Assembly (NCBI GenBank): GCA_018334995.1
Contig: JAGXKW010000001.1
Coordinates: forward strand, 58,690-122,689
Origin: Wenzhouxiangellaceae bacterium
GTDB taxonomy: Bacteria; Pseudomonadota; Gammaproteobacteria; Xanthomonadales; Wenzhouxiangellaceae
Direction: 5' to 3'
Length of the DNA stretch: 64,000 bases
Positions 1 to 10,502 of this stretch are shown here, in pieces. A program made the position numbers and the translations under genes. The stretch's first letter is position 1. Every line of letters begins with the position of its first letter. Under the pieces are notes generated by a model. It was not told the DNA's origin. It searched no databases and was given only the letters and a program-made list of their open reading frames with translations.

Positions 1-40
1 CATTCCCGATCCCTATGCTGACGACGACCGCACCGCCTGA
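1..40 (+). CDS. ybeY: YbeY C-terminal fragment (endoribonuclease, 5' end outside window)
   Basis: Only the last 12 codons are present, reading IPDPYADDDRTA before TGA. YbeY proteins end in a motif like LGYEDPY, so GIPDPY-type wording fits. In E. coli ybeY lies directly before the corC-like gene ybeX, which is the order here. YbeY is a metal-dependent RNase used in rRNA maturation. The call rests on a very short tail plus gene order. Confidence 0.6.
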   Translation, partial: IPDPYADDDRTA

Positions 41-103
41 TCTTTTCCGTAACCCGTGCGAGTTTCGATGCTTCGGGCTGATTTTCCATACCCATGACTA
101 CAG

Positions 104-970
104 ATGAACGACGACCCTCCCAATAGTACGAACGGCTCCGGCGGCAAGACCTGGCTGGAAAGACTCGGGCGCATGTTCGGCGCAGACCCCCGGAGCCGTG
201 AAGACCTTCTCGATCTGTTGCGCGAGGCCGCCGAAAGCGGCCTGATCGAGCTCGAGACGCTGAAGATGATCGAGGGCGCGCTGGAAGTCGATGAACTCCA
301 GGTGCGCGATGCGATGATCCCGCGTTCGCAAATGGTGGTCATCCACAAGGGTGACACGCTCGACGAAGTCCTGGCCATGATCATCGAGTCGGGACACTCT
401 CGATTCCCGGTGGTCGGCGAGGACAAGGACGAGATCCAGGGTATCCTGCTGGCCAAGGATCTGCTGCAGCTGGTAGTGCACAAGAATTCGGAGCTCAAGC
501 TCGCCGATCTGATTCGCGATCCGGTCATCATCCCCGAATCCAAGCGCCTGAACGTGCTGCTCAACGAGTTCCGCGTCAACAAGAACCACATGGCCATCGT
601 CGTGGACGAGTACGGCGGCGTGGCCGGCCTGATCACCATCGAGGACGTGCTCGAGGAAATCGTCGGCGACATCGACGACGAGCACGACGCCGAGACCGTC
701 GAAGACATCCAGGCGCTGGGCGAGGGCCGCTACCTGGTGCAGGCGCTGACGACCATCGACGACTTCAACGAGGCCTTCGGCGCCGAATTCGGCGACGAGG
801 AATTCGACACCATCGGCGGCCTGGTCGTATCCGAGTTCGGTTACGTCCCGGAGGTGGACGAGGTCGTCGAACTCGGCGGCTGGCGATTCGAGGTCACGGC
901 CGCCGACGACCGGCGTTTGCACGCGATGCGCGTCGGACCCGCCGAAGCGCCAGAGACCGTCGAATCCTGA
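104..970 (+). CDS. corC: CorC/YbeX-type CBS-domain protein (magnesium/cobalt efflux family)
   Basis: A 288-residue soluble protein of the CorC/HlyC family, linked to Mg/Co homeostasis and, as YbeX, to ribosome metabolism. It has the family N-terminus with KTWLERLGRMFG, followed by AMIPRSQMVVI. A CBS pair follows, with FPVVGEDKDEIQGILLAKDLL and MAIVVDEYGGVAGLITIEDV. A C-terminal CorC_HlyC domain covers about residues 200-285. It lacks the DUF21 membrane domain, as expected for this short subfamily. It lies 63 bases after ybeY and is probably in the same operon. The ATG at 104 has no strong ribosome binding site. Confidence 0.92.
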   Translation: MNDDPPNSTNGSGGKTWLERLGRMFGADPRSREDLLDLLREAAESGLIELETLKMIEGALEVDELQVRDAMIPRSQMVVIHKGDTLDEVLAMIIESGHSRFPVVGEDKDEIQGILLAKDLLQLVVHKNSELKLADLIRDPVIIPESKRLNVLLNEFRVNKNHMAIVVDEYGGVAGLITIEDVLEEIVGDIDDEHDAETVEDIQALGEGRYLVQALTTIDDFNEAFGAEFGDEEFDTIGGLVVSEFGYVPEVDEVVELGGWRFEVTAADDRRLHAMRVGPAEAPETVES

Positions 971-1021
971 GCACTTCCAGCCGGCCACGGTGTCCGTTCG
1001 GATTGTCGATCCCCTGAAAAT

Positions 1022-1035
1022 GTGATATATATCAA
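1022..1035. promoter_or_regulatory. FNR/CRP-like palindrome upstream of the secreted two-domain protein
   Basis: GTGATATATATCAA matches the FNR/Anr box TTGAT-N4-ATCAA at all but one base. Read one base earlier, TGTGA-N6-TCAAA also matches the CRP/Vfr/Clp half-sites at nine of ten bases. The core TGATATATATCA is a perfect 12-bp palindrome about 60 bases before the ATG at 1094. Which regulator binds cannot be decided from sequence. Confidence 0.5.
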
Positions 1036-1093
1036 ACCAAGGCAACATTATGTGCCTGCAATCTCATTTTGGAGTCAATCAGGGAGTCGAATC

Positions 1094-1852
1094 ATGAAAA
1101 CCAACAAGCTGTTACTGGCGCTGAGCGCCACGGCAATGCTGAGCGCGGGCGCAGTCCCGGCGCAGGAGGAAGATGAAAGCTACATCCTGGAAATGACCGA
1201 GGTCGGGGTGAAGCTCGGCCATACGGCAAAGTTTCGGGAAGCCGTGAAGCCTTACAACGCATGCGTTGCCGAGAACGATTCGGACGCCGACTGGAGCGCG
1301 TGGCGTAACGTCGGCGGTGACGGCACCACCTACCATTTCGTTTCGACCATGGCCAACTGGGCCGAGATGGACACCCGGGACGAGGCGCTCGAGAGCTGCT
1401 GGTCCGGGCATATGGAGAGCATCATGGCTCACGTCGACTCGGTATCGACCAGTTTCGCCCGGCCGATGACGGCATGGAGCGGCGATGCCGAGGGCTACGA
1501 CATGGTCCGCCTGCACCAGTTCCGGGTCGACGACGGGGAAGAGTTCGGCGAAGCCGTGGGTGCGATCACGTCGATCATGAAGGAAGCAGAGTACGAACAC
1601 GTCGGGTCCTGGTACGACATGATCGGAAACAGCAGCAACGAGCCGGATTATTTCGTGGTGTCGCACTACGACAATTTCGCTGCCATGGATGAGGACCGGG
1701 CCGGTCCCTACAACGTCGTGAGCGAGCACGCAGGCGAAGAGCGTGCCGAGGCACTGTGGGACCAGTTCGGTGACGCGTTGAAGGATGACTGGGAATACTT
1801 CCACGTCATGCTCCGTCGCGACTCGGAGTTGAGCCACTCCAGCGACGAATAA
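1094..1852 (+). CDS. Secreted protein with two tandem ABM-like domains, function unknown
   Basis: This 252-residue protein starts at ATG 1094, not at the track start 1022. The chosen start gives a clean signal peptide, MKTNKLLLALSATAMLSAG...PAQ, behind GGGAG. The mature part shows an internal duplication. FREAV...TYHFVSTMANWAEMD in the first half aligns with FGEAV...DYFVVSHYDNFAAMD in the second. The pattern resembles the dimeric alpha/beta barrel fold seen in ABM and NIPSNAP proteins, but this is inference. There is no catalytic signature I recognise. It is preceded by an FNR/CRP-like site and faces gcvP tail to tail. Confidence 0.8.
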   Translation: MKTNKLLLALSATAMLSAGAVPAQEEDESYILEMTEVGVKLGHTAKFREAVKPYNACVAENDSDADWSAWRNVGGDGTTYHFVSTMANWAEMDTRDEALESCWSGHMESIMAHVDSVSTSFARPMTAWSGDAEGYDMVRLHQFRVDDGEEFGEAVGAITSIMKEAEYEHVGSWYDMIGNSSNEPDYFVVSHYDNFAAMDEDRAGPYNVVSEHAGEERAEALWDQFGDALKDDWEYFHVMLRRDSELSHSSDE

Positions 1853-1876
1853 AAAATCGCAGGGCCGCGAGCGGCC
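1853..1876 (-). terminator. Possible intrinsic terminator for gcvP (minus strand)
   Basis: Read on the minus strand, the perfect GC stem GGCCGC/GCGGCC with a 2-base loop is followed six bases later by TTTTTT. It lies about 40 bases past the gcvP stop and just past the end of the convergent upstream gene. A second GC-rich imperfect stem lies at about 1873-1902. The loop is very short and the stem-to-T spacing is long, so confidence is modest. Confidence 0.4.
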
Positions 1877-1913
1877 GGTCCGGCGATATGCCGGCCGGCC
1901 GTCTTGCCAGAAC

Positions 1914-4823
<2,910 letters not shown>

Positions 4824-4832
4824 CAACAGTTC

Positions 4833-5714
4833 CTAGAGTTTCAGATAATGGTCTACCAGCAGGATCGCGAACAGCGCCATCAGGTAGAGCACCGAGTAAT
4901 TGAACATGTCCATCGCCAGGCGATCGCCGCGATTCGTCACCAGGGCAATCGCATAGCCGAGAAAGCCGATGTTGAGCACGCTCGTGCCGGCCAGGTAAAT
5001 CAGGCCGCTCATTCCGGTCAGGTATGGCAGCAGCGTGACCATGACCAGCACGATGGTATAAAAAAGGATTTGCCAGCGCGTGAATTCCACTCCATGGGTT
5101 ACCGGCAGCATGGGCAGGCCCACGCCGGCGTAGTCGTCGCGCCGGTAGATCGCAAGCGCCCAGAAATGCGGCGGCGTCCAGGCGAAGATGATCAGGAAGA
5201 GAATCAGCGCATAAGCGTGCACTTCGCCGGTAATCGCTGTCCAGCCAAGCACCGGCGGCGCCGCCCCGGCGGCCCCGCCGATCACGATGTTCTGAGAAGT
5301 CGCGCGCTTGAGCCAGACGGTATAGACCACCGCGTAGCCGATCAGGCTGAAAAACGTCAGCACCGCGGTCAGCGGGTTGACCAGCACGGTCAGGATCAGC
5401 ATCGACGCCAGCGCCAGCAGCAAAGCAAAGCCGACCGCCTGACGTTCATTCAGCGTCCCGGTCGGCAGCGGCCGGTGCCGGGTGCGCGTCATGCGCGCGT
5501 CGACCCGGCGATCGATGACGTGGTTGAGCGCCGCCGCGCTCGCCGCGGCCAGCGCGATGCCCAGGCTGCCCCAGAAGAACGGTGCCAGGGGCACCACACC
5601 GGGGGTGGAAAGCGCCATGCCGACCATCGCGGTGAACACGATCAGCGCAACCACCCGCGGTTTGCACAGGTCGAGGAACGCGCTGGCGCGTTGCTGAAGC
5701 ACCGCCGCCGTCAT
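4833..5714 (-). CDS. cyoE: Protohaem IX farnesyltransferase (haem O synthase)
   Basis: This 293-residue integral membrane UbiA-family prenyltransferase adds a farnesyl group to haem B to make haem O. The prenyl diphosphate-binding signature is NHVIDRRVDARMTRTRHRP, followed by several hydrophobic helices. The track extends it to 6074, but the homologous protein begins at MTAAVLQQRASAFLDLCKP. That ATG overlaps the ctaA stop in ATGA, which supports coupled translation. CtaA acts on its product. Confidence 0.95.
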   Translation of the reverse strand: MTAAVLQQRASAFLDLCKPRVVALIVFTAMVGMALSTPGVVPLAPFFWGSLGIALAAASAAALNHVIDRRVDARMTRTRHRPLPTGTLNERQAVGFALLLALASMLILTVLVNPLTAVLTFFSLIGYAVVYTVWLKRATSQNIVIGGAAGAAPPVLGWTAITGEVHAYALILFLIIFAWTPPHFWALAIYRRDDYAGVGLPMLPVTHGVEFTRWQILFYTIVLVMVTLLPYLTGMSGLIYLAGTSVLNIGFLGYAIALVTNRGDRLAMDMFNYSVLYLMALFAILLVDHYLKL

Positions 5715-6712
5715 TCCGACCCGCGCCGTCGCGTCCGGTCGAGCAGCAGCACCATCATGCCCAGCAGCACGGCGGCCATGCCGTTGTGTGCCACGGCATT
5801 GGCCAGCGGCAGCCCGCCGGTGACGTTGTAGATGCCGATGACGAGCTGTGCCAGCAACACCAGCCCGGTGGCCGCGGCGAGCGCGCGAAGGTCCTCGGCC
5901 CGCCACAGCCGCCACAGAAGCCAGCCCATGACGGCGACCACCGCAACGGCCCACAGTCGGTGCGCCATCTGGATCGCGATGCGCGCGCGCTCGTCCAGGA
6001 CGCCGCCTTCGTAATCGACCCCGATGCCCCGCCAGATCCGGAAGCCCTCGGCGAAATTGGTCGCAGGCCACCATTCACCGTTGCAGGTCGGAAAGCCGGT
6101 GCAGGCCAGGGCGGCATAGTTGGTGCTGACCCAGCCGCCGAGCGCGATCTGGATGGCCACGACAACGAGTGCGACGATGACCGCCGCATGCTGGGCGCGG
6201 GCGGGCAGGGTCGGCGGCCGGGCGCGCGGCGTGACCGAAAGCGCCAGCCACAGCAACAGCGCGAATGTCGTCATGCCGCCCAGCAGATGAGCCGTCACGA
6301 TCGCCGGCTTGAGCAGCAGCGTGACCGTCCACATCCCGAGCACGGCCTGGAAGACGACCAGCCCGAGGATGACGGTTGGCAGAAGAACCGGTTGACCGGC
6401 ACGCCTGCGGTTTTTCCACGCCAGCGCCGCGAGGGCCAGGATCACCAGCCCGAGAAACCCGGCCAGATAGCGATGAAACATTTCGCGGAACGCCTTGCCG
6501 GATTCGACCATGCGCACGTGGCCCCATTCGGCGTTGGCGCGCTCGACGTCATCGGCCTGGCTGGGCCAGGTCTTCATGCCATAGCAGCCGGGCCAGTCGG
6601 GGCAGCCGAGCCCGGCATCGGTCAGGCGCACCCAGGCACCGGCGACGACCACGATGAGGGTGAGCCCGACGGCGATCCATGCAAGGCGTTTGAAAAAGGA
6701 AGACTTGTTCAC
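5711..6712 (-). CDS. ctaA: Haem A synthase, COX15/CtaA family
   Basis: A 333-residue membrane protein with about eight helices that oxidises haem O to haem A for cytochrome oxidase. Conserved histidines occur in EMFHRYLAG, VTAHLLGGM, QMAHRLWA and NAVAHNGMA. The paired cysteines of the first external loop are visible in GLGCPDWPGCYG. Translation starts at GTG 6712, which overlaps the previous stop as GTGA. It sits between a small assembly-like protein and cyoE. Confidence 0.95.
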   Translation of the reverse strand: MNKSSFFKRLAWIAVGLTLIVVVAGAWVRLTDAGLGCPDWPGCYGMKTWPSQADDVERANAEWGHVRMVESGKAFREMFHRYLAGFLGLVILALAALAWKNRRRAGQPVLLPTVILGLVVFQAVLGMWTVTLLLKPAIVTAHLLGGMTTFALLLWLALSVTPRARPPTLPARAQHAAVIVALVVVAIQIALGGWVSTNYAALACTGFPTCNGEWWPATNFAEGFRIWRGIGVDYEGGVLDERARIAIQMAHRLWAVAVVAVMGWLLWRLWRAEDLRALAAATGLVLLAQLVIGIYNVTGGLPLANAVAHNGMAAVLLGMMVLLLDRTRRRGSE

Positions 6713-7287
6713 TGTTGTTCGCGCACCGTCCAGGTCAGAAGTCGATCGAGATCCTTGCGCACGCCATTGAGGTCGCTGCCCGGACCGAAACGCTCCATTA
6801 TATTTGCTTCGGGATCAACGATGTATAAACTGCCGTCGACCGGCTCGGGCAGACGCCCCGCCAGCGCCTGCCCGGCCTTGCCGTCGAACACCAGCCAGGC
6901 CGTATCCGTGTCGGTGATCCGGCGACGGGTTTCCGGCGCCAGTTCGCGCGCACTCAGCATCATCAGGCCGACGTCGTCCTGGCGACGGTCCTGGGCCAGG
7001 CGGATGTTGTGCATCAGCGCCGTGGTCTCGAAACAGTCTTTTGAGCACGGCTGGCGCTTGAAAAGAACCAGGTGCCAGCGTCCGAGCAGGTCTTCCAGTC
7101 CGCGCGGGGTGCCGCCGGCGTCGGTGTGGTCGAATTCGCCCAGCGGAACCACCGGCGTGATCAATTCGCCATGGGCCTTTTCCGGCGCGGCGCGCCAGTC
7201 CACCCATTCCGAGTGCAGCAAAACGGCGATAAGCATCGGGGTGAAAAAAAGCGCAAACAGCGCGATCAGCGTGAGCTTGCTTTTCAT
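6709..7287 (-). CDS. Membrane-anchored protein of the cytochrome oxidase assembly cluster
   Basis: This 192-residue protein has one N-terminal membrane segment, LTLIALFALFFTPMLIAVLL, and an exported domain. The domain has a thioredoxin-like/SCO-like look: LGRWHLVLFKRQPCSKDCFE holds a C-x3-C pair. The gene lies between SURF1 and ctaA, as a similar unnamed gene does in Pseudomonas. A role in copper delivery or thiol chemistry during oxidase assembly is inferred from position and the cysteines. It overlaps both neighbours by 4 bases. Confidence 0.8.
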   Translation of the reverse strand: MKSKLTLIALFALFFTPMLIAVLLHSEWVDWRAAPEKAHGELITPVVPLGEFDHTDAGGTPRGLEDLLGRWHLVLFKRQPCSKDCFETTALMHNIRLAQDRRQDDVGLMMLSARELAPETRRRITDTDTAWLVFDGKAGQALAGRLPEPVDGSLYIVDPEANIMERFGPGSDLNGVRKDLDRLLTWTVREQQ

Positions 7288-8012
7288 TGCCTGTCGGTCT
7301 CTGTCAACGGTTCATTGCGTCTGCGGATCCGGCGAACGGTCAGCGCCACCCAGATGATCGCGACCACGATCGCAATCGTGGACCAGGTCATCGCGTAGCC
7401 GATATGTCGTTTCGGGCCGAACGTGACGATTTTCCATGCATCTCCGGTCAGGTGATCGGGATGCGACGGGTCGAGCTGGATTACCGCCGGTTGCAGCGCA
7501 TCACCGAACAGTTCGGTCAGTATTTCGTGATCGAAATAGGTCGCCAGGATCGGCCAGTCCCGGTCCAGCGGGAATGCAGGTTCGCCCAGCTGCACGCCGG
7601 TTCCCGGCGGAATGTTCAACACGCCGCGAACGTCCGTCTCGCGCTGCGTTACGGCCGGATCCGGCAATTTCGCCGAGCGCGATGGCCAGTGCGACCAGCC
7701 CCGGTTGACCAGAAAGATGCGGCCATCGGGCAGCTTCAACGGGGTGAGCACGTGCACGCCGGTACGCTGATCGCGAATCCGGTTGTCGATCAGGATCTGG
7801 CGGTCGGGATTCCAGATTCCAACCCCGGTGACCGGTTGCGGCAGCGAAAACGGGGCTTCCACCTCGTTCAGGGCGATCGGCCGCCGATCCTGCCAGCGAT
7901 CCACGATCTCCCGCTTCTCGCCGGCGCGCTCGACTTGCCACTGTGCCAGCCAGGCGCAGGCCGCGATCACGCCCAGGGCCGCGAGGTGGGGAACTGCATC
8001 GCGCACGTTCAA
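7284..8012 (-). CDS. SURF1 family cytochrome oxidase assembly protein
   Basis: A 242-residue protein with the SURF1 layout. An N-terminal helix is followed by WQVERAGEKREI, a large periplasmic domain with VNRGWSHWP, and a C-terminal helix, YAMTWSTIAIVVAIIWVAL. SURF1 proteins help insert haem A into oxidase subunit I. The track start is TTG 8012; GTG 8006 is an alternative and neither has a clear ribosome binding site. It is the first gene of the minus-strand run SURF1-6709 gene-ctaA-cyoE-gcvP. Confidence 0.92.
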   Translation of the reverse strand: MNVRDAVPHLAALGVIAACAWLAQWQVERAGEKREIVDRWQDRRPIALNEVEAPFSLPQPVTGVGIWNPDRQILIDNRIRDQRTGVHVLTPLKLPDGRIFLVNRGWSHWPSRSAKLPDPAVTQRETDVRGVLNIPPGTGVQLGEPAFPLDRDWPILATYFDHEILTELFGDALQPAVIQLDPSHPDHLTGDAWKIVTFGPKRHIGYAMTWSTIAIVVAIIWVALTVRRIRRRNEPLTETDRQ

Positions 8013-8064
8013 TGACTTGACGCCGATCCGTTACGATATCCGCTCATTTTCAACACCCACCGCT

Positions 8065-8304
8065 GTGCTTACCAAAATCATCATCATCGCGTTTCTTCTC
8101 GGAATACTCTACAGCCTCGGATCGAGTTTTTATTTTCTGGTTCACGACAAAGGTGAAGGCGACCGGACGGTCCGCCGCCTGACCTGGCGGGTCGGACTGT
8201 CGCTGCTGCTGGTATTGCTGTTGTTCGCCGGTTTCAAAATGGGCTTCATCGAGCCGCGGGGCGTCAATCCGGTTACCTACCCGGCGCAGCCGGCCGGCCA
8301 GTAG
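8065..8304 (+). CDS. Small two-helix membrane protein, DUF2909 (twin transmembrane) family
   Basis: This 79-residue protein starts at GTG 8065 with VLTKIIIIAFLLGILYSLGSS. It has a second helix, LSLLLVLLLFAGFKMGFI, and the linker VHDKGEGDRTVRRLTWRVG. This matches the small DUF2909 proteins found beside SURF1 and coxC in gammaproteobacteria. Its function is unknown. It diverges from SURF1 across 52 bases. The cox structural genes that often accompany it are absent. The longer track start at 7783 runs antisense to SURF1 and is rejected. Confidence 0.82.
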   Translation: MLTKIIIIAFLLGILYSLGSSFYFLVHDKGEGDRTVRRLTWRVGLSLLLVLLLFAGFKMGFIEPRGVNPVTYPAQPAGQ

Positions 8305-8333
8305 CCGGAGTCAGGAGCGGATGCGGGGCGGTG

Positions 8334-8828
8334 TCAGGCGCTGGATGCGAGGGTCGAAAGGACGTGTTCGGCGCTGGAGACCTGGAATTCGCCCGGGCCT
8401 TCGACCAGGACGTCGACGATCTTGCCGTCCTGGACGACGAGCGCGAAGCGTTGTGCGCGCTGGCCCATGCCGAATGCGCGGCCATCCATTTCCAGTCCCA
8501 GCGCCTGGGTGAAATCTGCGTTGCCGTCGGCGGCCATGATGATCTTTTCGCCGACGCCGGCGCTCTTGCCCCAGGCGTCCATGACGAACACGTCGTTGAC
8601 GGCCATGCAGACGATGCGGTCGACGCCCCTGCCCAGGATTTCATCGGCATGTTCGACAAAACCGGGCAGGTGCTGGGCCGAGCAGGTCGGCGTGAAAGCG
8701 CCCGGTACGGCAAACAGCACAGTCGTGCCCTCGGCCATCAGCTCGGCGGCGTCCACCGGCCTGGGGCCTTGCGCCGACATCACGGTCAGCTGCGCGTGCG
8801 GAATCCGGTCTCCAGCGGAAATCGTCAT
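8334..8828 (-). CDS. Peroxiredoxin, Prx5/hybrid-Prx type
   Basis: A 164-residue thiol peroxidase. The peroxidatic cysteine lies in VPGAFTPTCSAQHLPGF, the Prx5 form of the P-x3-T/S-x2-C motif. It reduces hydroperoxides in the cytosol with thiol or glutaredoxin donors. It starts 3 bases after the stop of a response regulator gene, with GGGAG inside that gene's end, so the two are almost certainly co-translated. It is distinct from the AhpC at 53875. Confidence 0.92.
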   Translation of the reverse strand: MTISAGDRIPHAQLTVMSAQGPRPVDAAELMAEGTTVLFAVPGAFTPTCSAQHLPGFVEHADEILGRGVDRIVCMAVNDVFVMDAWGKSAGVGEKIIMAADGNADFTQALGLEMDGRAFGMGQRAQRFALVVQDGKIVDVLVEGPGEFQVSSAEHVLSTLASSA

Positions 8829-8831
8829 TTG

Positions 8832-9197
8832 TCAGCTCCCGAGAACGTCGTTCATGGCCTTGATCAGCGTCTTCTTGTCGATCGGCTTGGTCAGATAGGC
8901 GCTGGCGCCCTGGCGCATTCCCCAGATCCGGTCGGTTTCCTGGTCCTTGGTCGTCACGAAGATGACCGGGATGTCGGCGGTGCTTGCGTTCTTCGAGATC
9001 TTGCGCGTGGCCTGGAAGCCGTTCAGATCGGGCATCACCACGTCCATGAGGATCAGGTCGGGCATATGGTCGATCGCCGCCTGCACGCCTTCTTCTCCGC
9101 CGCCGGCCTTGATCGCCTCATGGCCGGCGCCTTCAACGATCTGGGAAAGTGAATACAGGTGAGTCTCGGAGTCGTCGACGATCAGGACCTTGGCCAT
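8832..9197 (-). CDS. Single-domain response regulator, PilH/CheY-like
   Basis: This 121-residue protein is only a receiver domain. The acidic pair is D8/D9 in VLIVDDSE. The likely phosphorylation site is D52 in LILMDVVMPDLNG, with T82 or T83 in VTTK and K104 in YLTKPID. The sequence resembles PilH of the twitching motility system, but no pil or chp genes are nearby. A good AAGGGA lies upstream of the ATG. Close coupling to a peroxiredoxin suggests a stress-related or merely housekeeping link. Confidence 0.9.
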   Translation of the reverse strand: MAKVLIVDDSETHLYSLSQIVEGAGHEAIKAGGGEEGVQAAIDHMPDLILMDVVMPDLNGFQATRKISKNASTADIPVIFVTTKDQETDRIWGMRQGASAYLTKPIDKKTLIKAMNDVLGS

Positions 9198-9233
9198 GGG
9201 TTTTCCCTTTTTGAATGGTCTGCTGGCGCGGAG

Positions 9234-9239
9234 ACTATA
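9234..9239 (-). promoter_or_regulatory. Likely -10 element for the response regulator-peroxiredoxin operon
   Basis: On the minus strand TATAGT (5 of 6 matches to TATAAT) lies about 37 bases before the response regulator ATG, in an AT-rich patch after acuI. No convincing -35 box is seen at 16-18 bases. Confidence 0.4.
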
Positions 9240-9279
9240 CTACAAAATTCGCGCGCGTCGAAGCCGTGAAGGACGCCGT

Positions 9280-10287
9280 TCAGCCGCCTACGCGCACCAG
9301 CACGCGTCCCAGCGAACCGCCTTCCAGTGCGTTCTCGAAGTACCCGGACAGGCCGTCCAGCGGCGCCTCCGTGTTCTCGATGCGGTCCAGGTGCGCCGGT
9401 TTCCAGTCGCCGGCCAGACGCGTCCAGAGTTCCTTCCGGATCGGGTAGGGGCAGCCGGCCGAATTGATGCCCAGCAGGCCGATGCCGCGAATGATGAACG
9501 GCATGACCGTGGTCTTGACGCCGATCCCGCCGGCCATGCCGCACGCGGCGATGGAGCCCCACGGCTTGATCACGCGGGTCAGCCCCGAGAGCATGTCGCC
9601 GCCGACGTTGTCGATGGCCCCGGCCCAGTGGGCCGAATCCAGCGGTTTTTCGCTCCAGTAGAGCTCGTTGCGGCTCACGCATTGCCTTGCGCCCAGTTCG
9701 CGCAGCCAGTCGAACTGCTCGACCTTGCCCGAAATCGCGTGCGCCTCGTAGCCGGCGCGGGTGAGGATATCGATCGCGATCGAGCCGACGCCGCCGGTCG
9801 CGCCGGTGACGACCACCGGCCCCATGTCCGGCCGCTGACCGTTGGCCTCCAGGCGCCAAAGGCCGAGCGCGGCGGTGAAGCCGGCGGTGCCCAGCAGCAT
9901 GGCCTCGCGCAGCGTCAGGCCTTCCGGCAGCGGCACCAGCCACTTCGAAGGCACGCGCAGGTATTCGCTGTAGCCGCCGTCGCGCGTCTCCGAAAGCCCG
10001 CATCCGGTGATCAGCACCGCGTCGCCGTCGGCGAATTCTCCGCTTTCCGAGTGCACCACCGTCCCGGCCGCGTCGATGCCCCCGTTGAGTGGGTACTCGC
10101 GCAGAATCTTGCCCTTGCCGGTCGCGGCCAGGGCATCCTTGTAGTTGATGCCGGACCAGGCCACGCGAATGACGACGTCGCCGGCGGACTGGTCGTCGAT
10201 GGACTGCTCGACGATCTCGTTGCGGTAGCCGTGCTCGTCGTCGAAGATGCGCAGCGCCTTGAAAGTCTCGTTGATACTGTCGGGCAT
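9280..10287 (-). CDS. acuI: Acrylyl-CoA reductase AcuI/YhdH-type, NADPH-dependent MDR oxidoreductase
   Basis: A 335-residue zinc-free medium-chain reductase. YhdH/AcuI enzymes reduce acryloyl-CoA to propionyl-CoA, removing a toxic electrophile. The family pattern includes WSGINYKDALAATGKGKI and PLNGGIDAAGTVV. The dinucleotide-binding turn is VTGATGGVGSIA. ATG 10287 (MPDSINETFKAL) is chosen over the track start at 10323, which lies in repeat DNA. It lies downstream of lpdA across a repeat element, so it probably has its own promoter. Confidence 0.9.
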   Translation of the reverse strand: MPDSINETFKALRIFDDEHGYRNEIVEQSIDDQSAGDVVIRVAWSGINYKDALAATGKGKILREYPLNGGIDAAGTVVHSESGEFADGDAVLITGCGLSETRDGGYSEYLRVPSKWLVPLPEGLTLREAMLLGTAGFTAALGLWRLEANGQRPDMGPVVVTGATGGVGSIAIDILTRAGYEAHAISGKVEQFDWLRELGARQCVSRNELYWSEKPLDSAHWAGAIDNVGGDMLSGLTRVIKPWGSIAACGMAGGIGVKTTVMPFIIRGIGLLGINSAGCPYPIRKELWTRLAGDWKPAHLDRIENTEAPLDGLSGYFENALEGGSLGRVLVRVGG

Positions 10288-10300
10288 GGTTAACTTCTCT

Positions 10301-10489
10301 CCACAGATTTCACGGATCTGCACAGATTTCTAAGAGGCGATTCGCTTGTCGCGCAAAAAGCCGGGTTCATCCTGGGGGCTTGCGCCTGTCGAGCCCGCGC
10401 GGAAAAGAGCGGTTCGGAGCTTGAGCTTCCACAGTACATTTTTTCAACCTGCTTGCACGCTAATCTGTGTCCATCTGTGTAATCTGTGG
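10301..10489. repeat. ATCTGTG-type interspersed element with inverted ends (copy 1)
   Basis: The gap between lpdA and acuI carries imperfect 28-bp inverted ends at 10301-10328 and 10462-10489, matching at about 23 of 28 positions. Each end is a run of CACAGATT/AATCTGTG units spaced 9-10 bases. About 130 bases between them contain no gene. Similar ends occur at 39130-39286, and a single arm at 24604-24639. Confidence 0.75.
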
Positions 10490-10502
10490 ATTGCCTTTGG
10501 CC

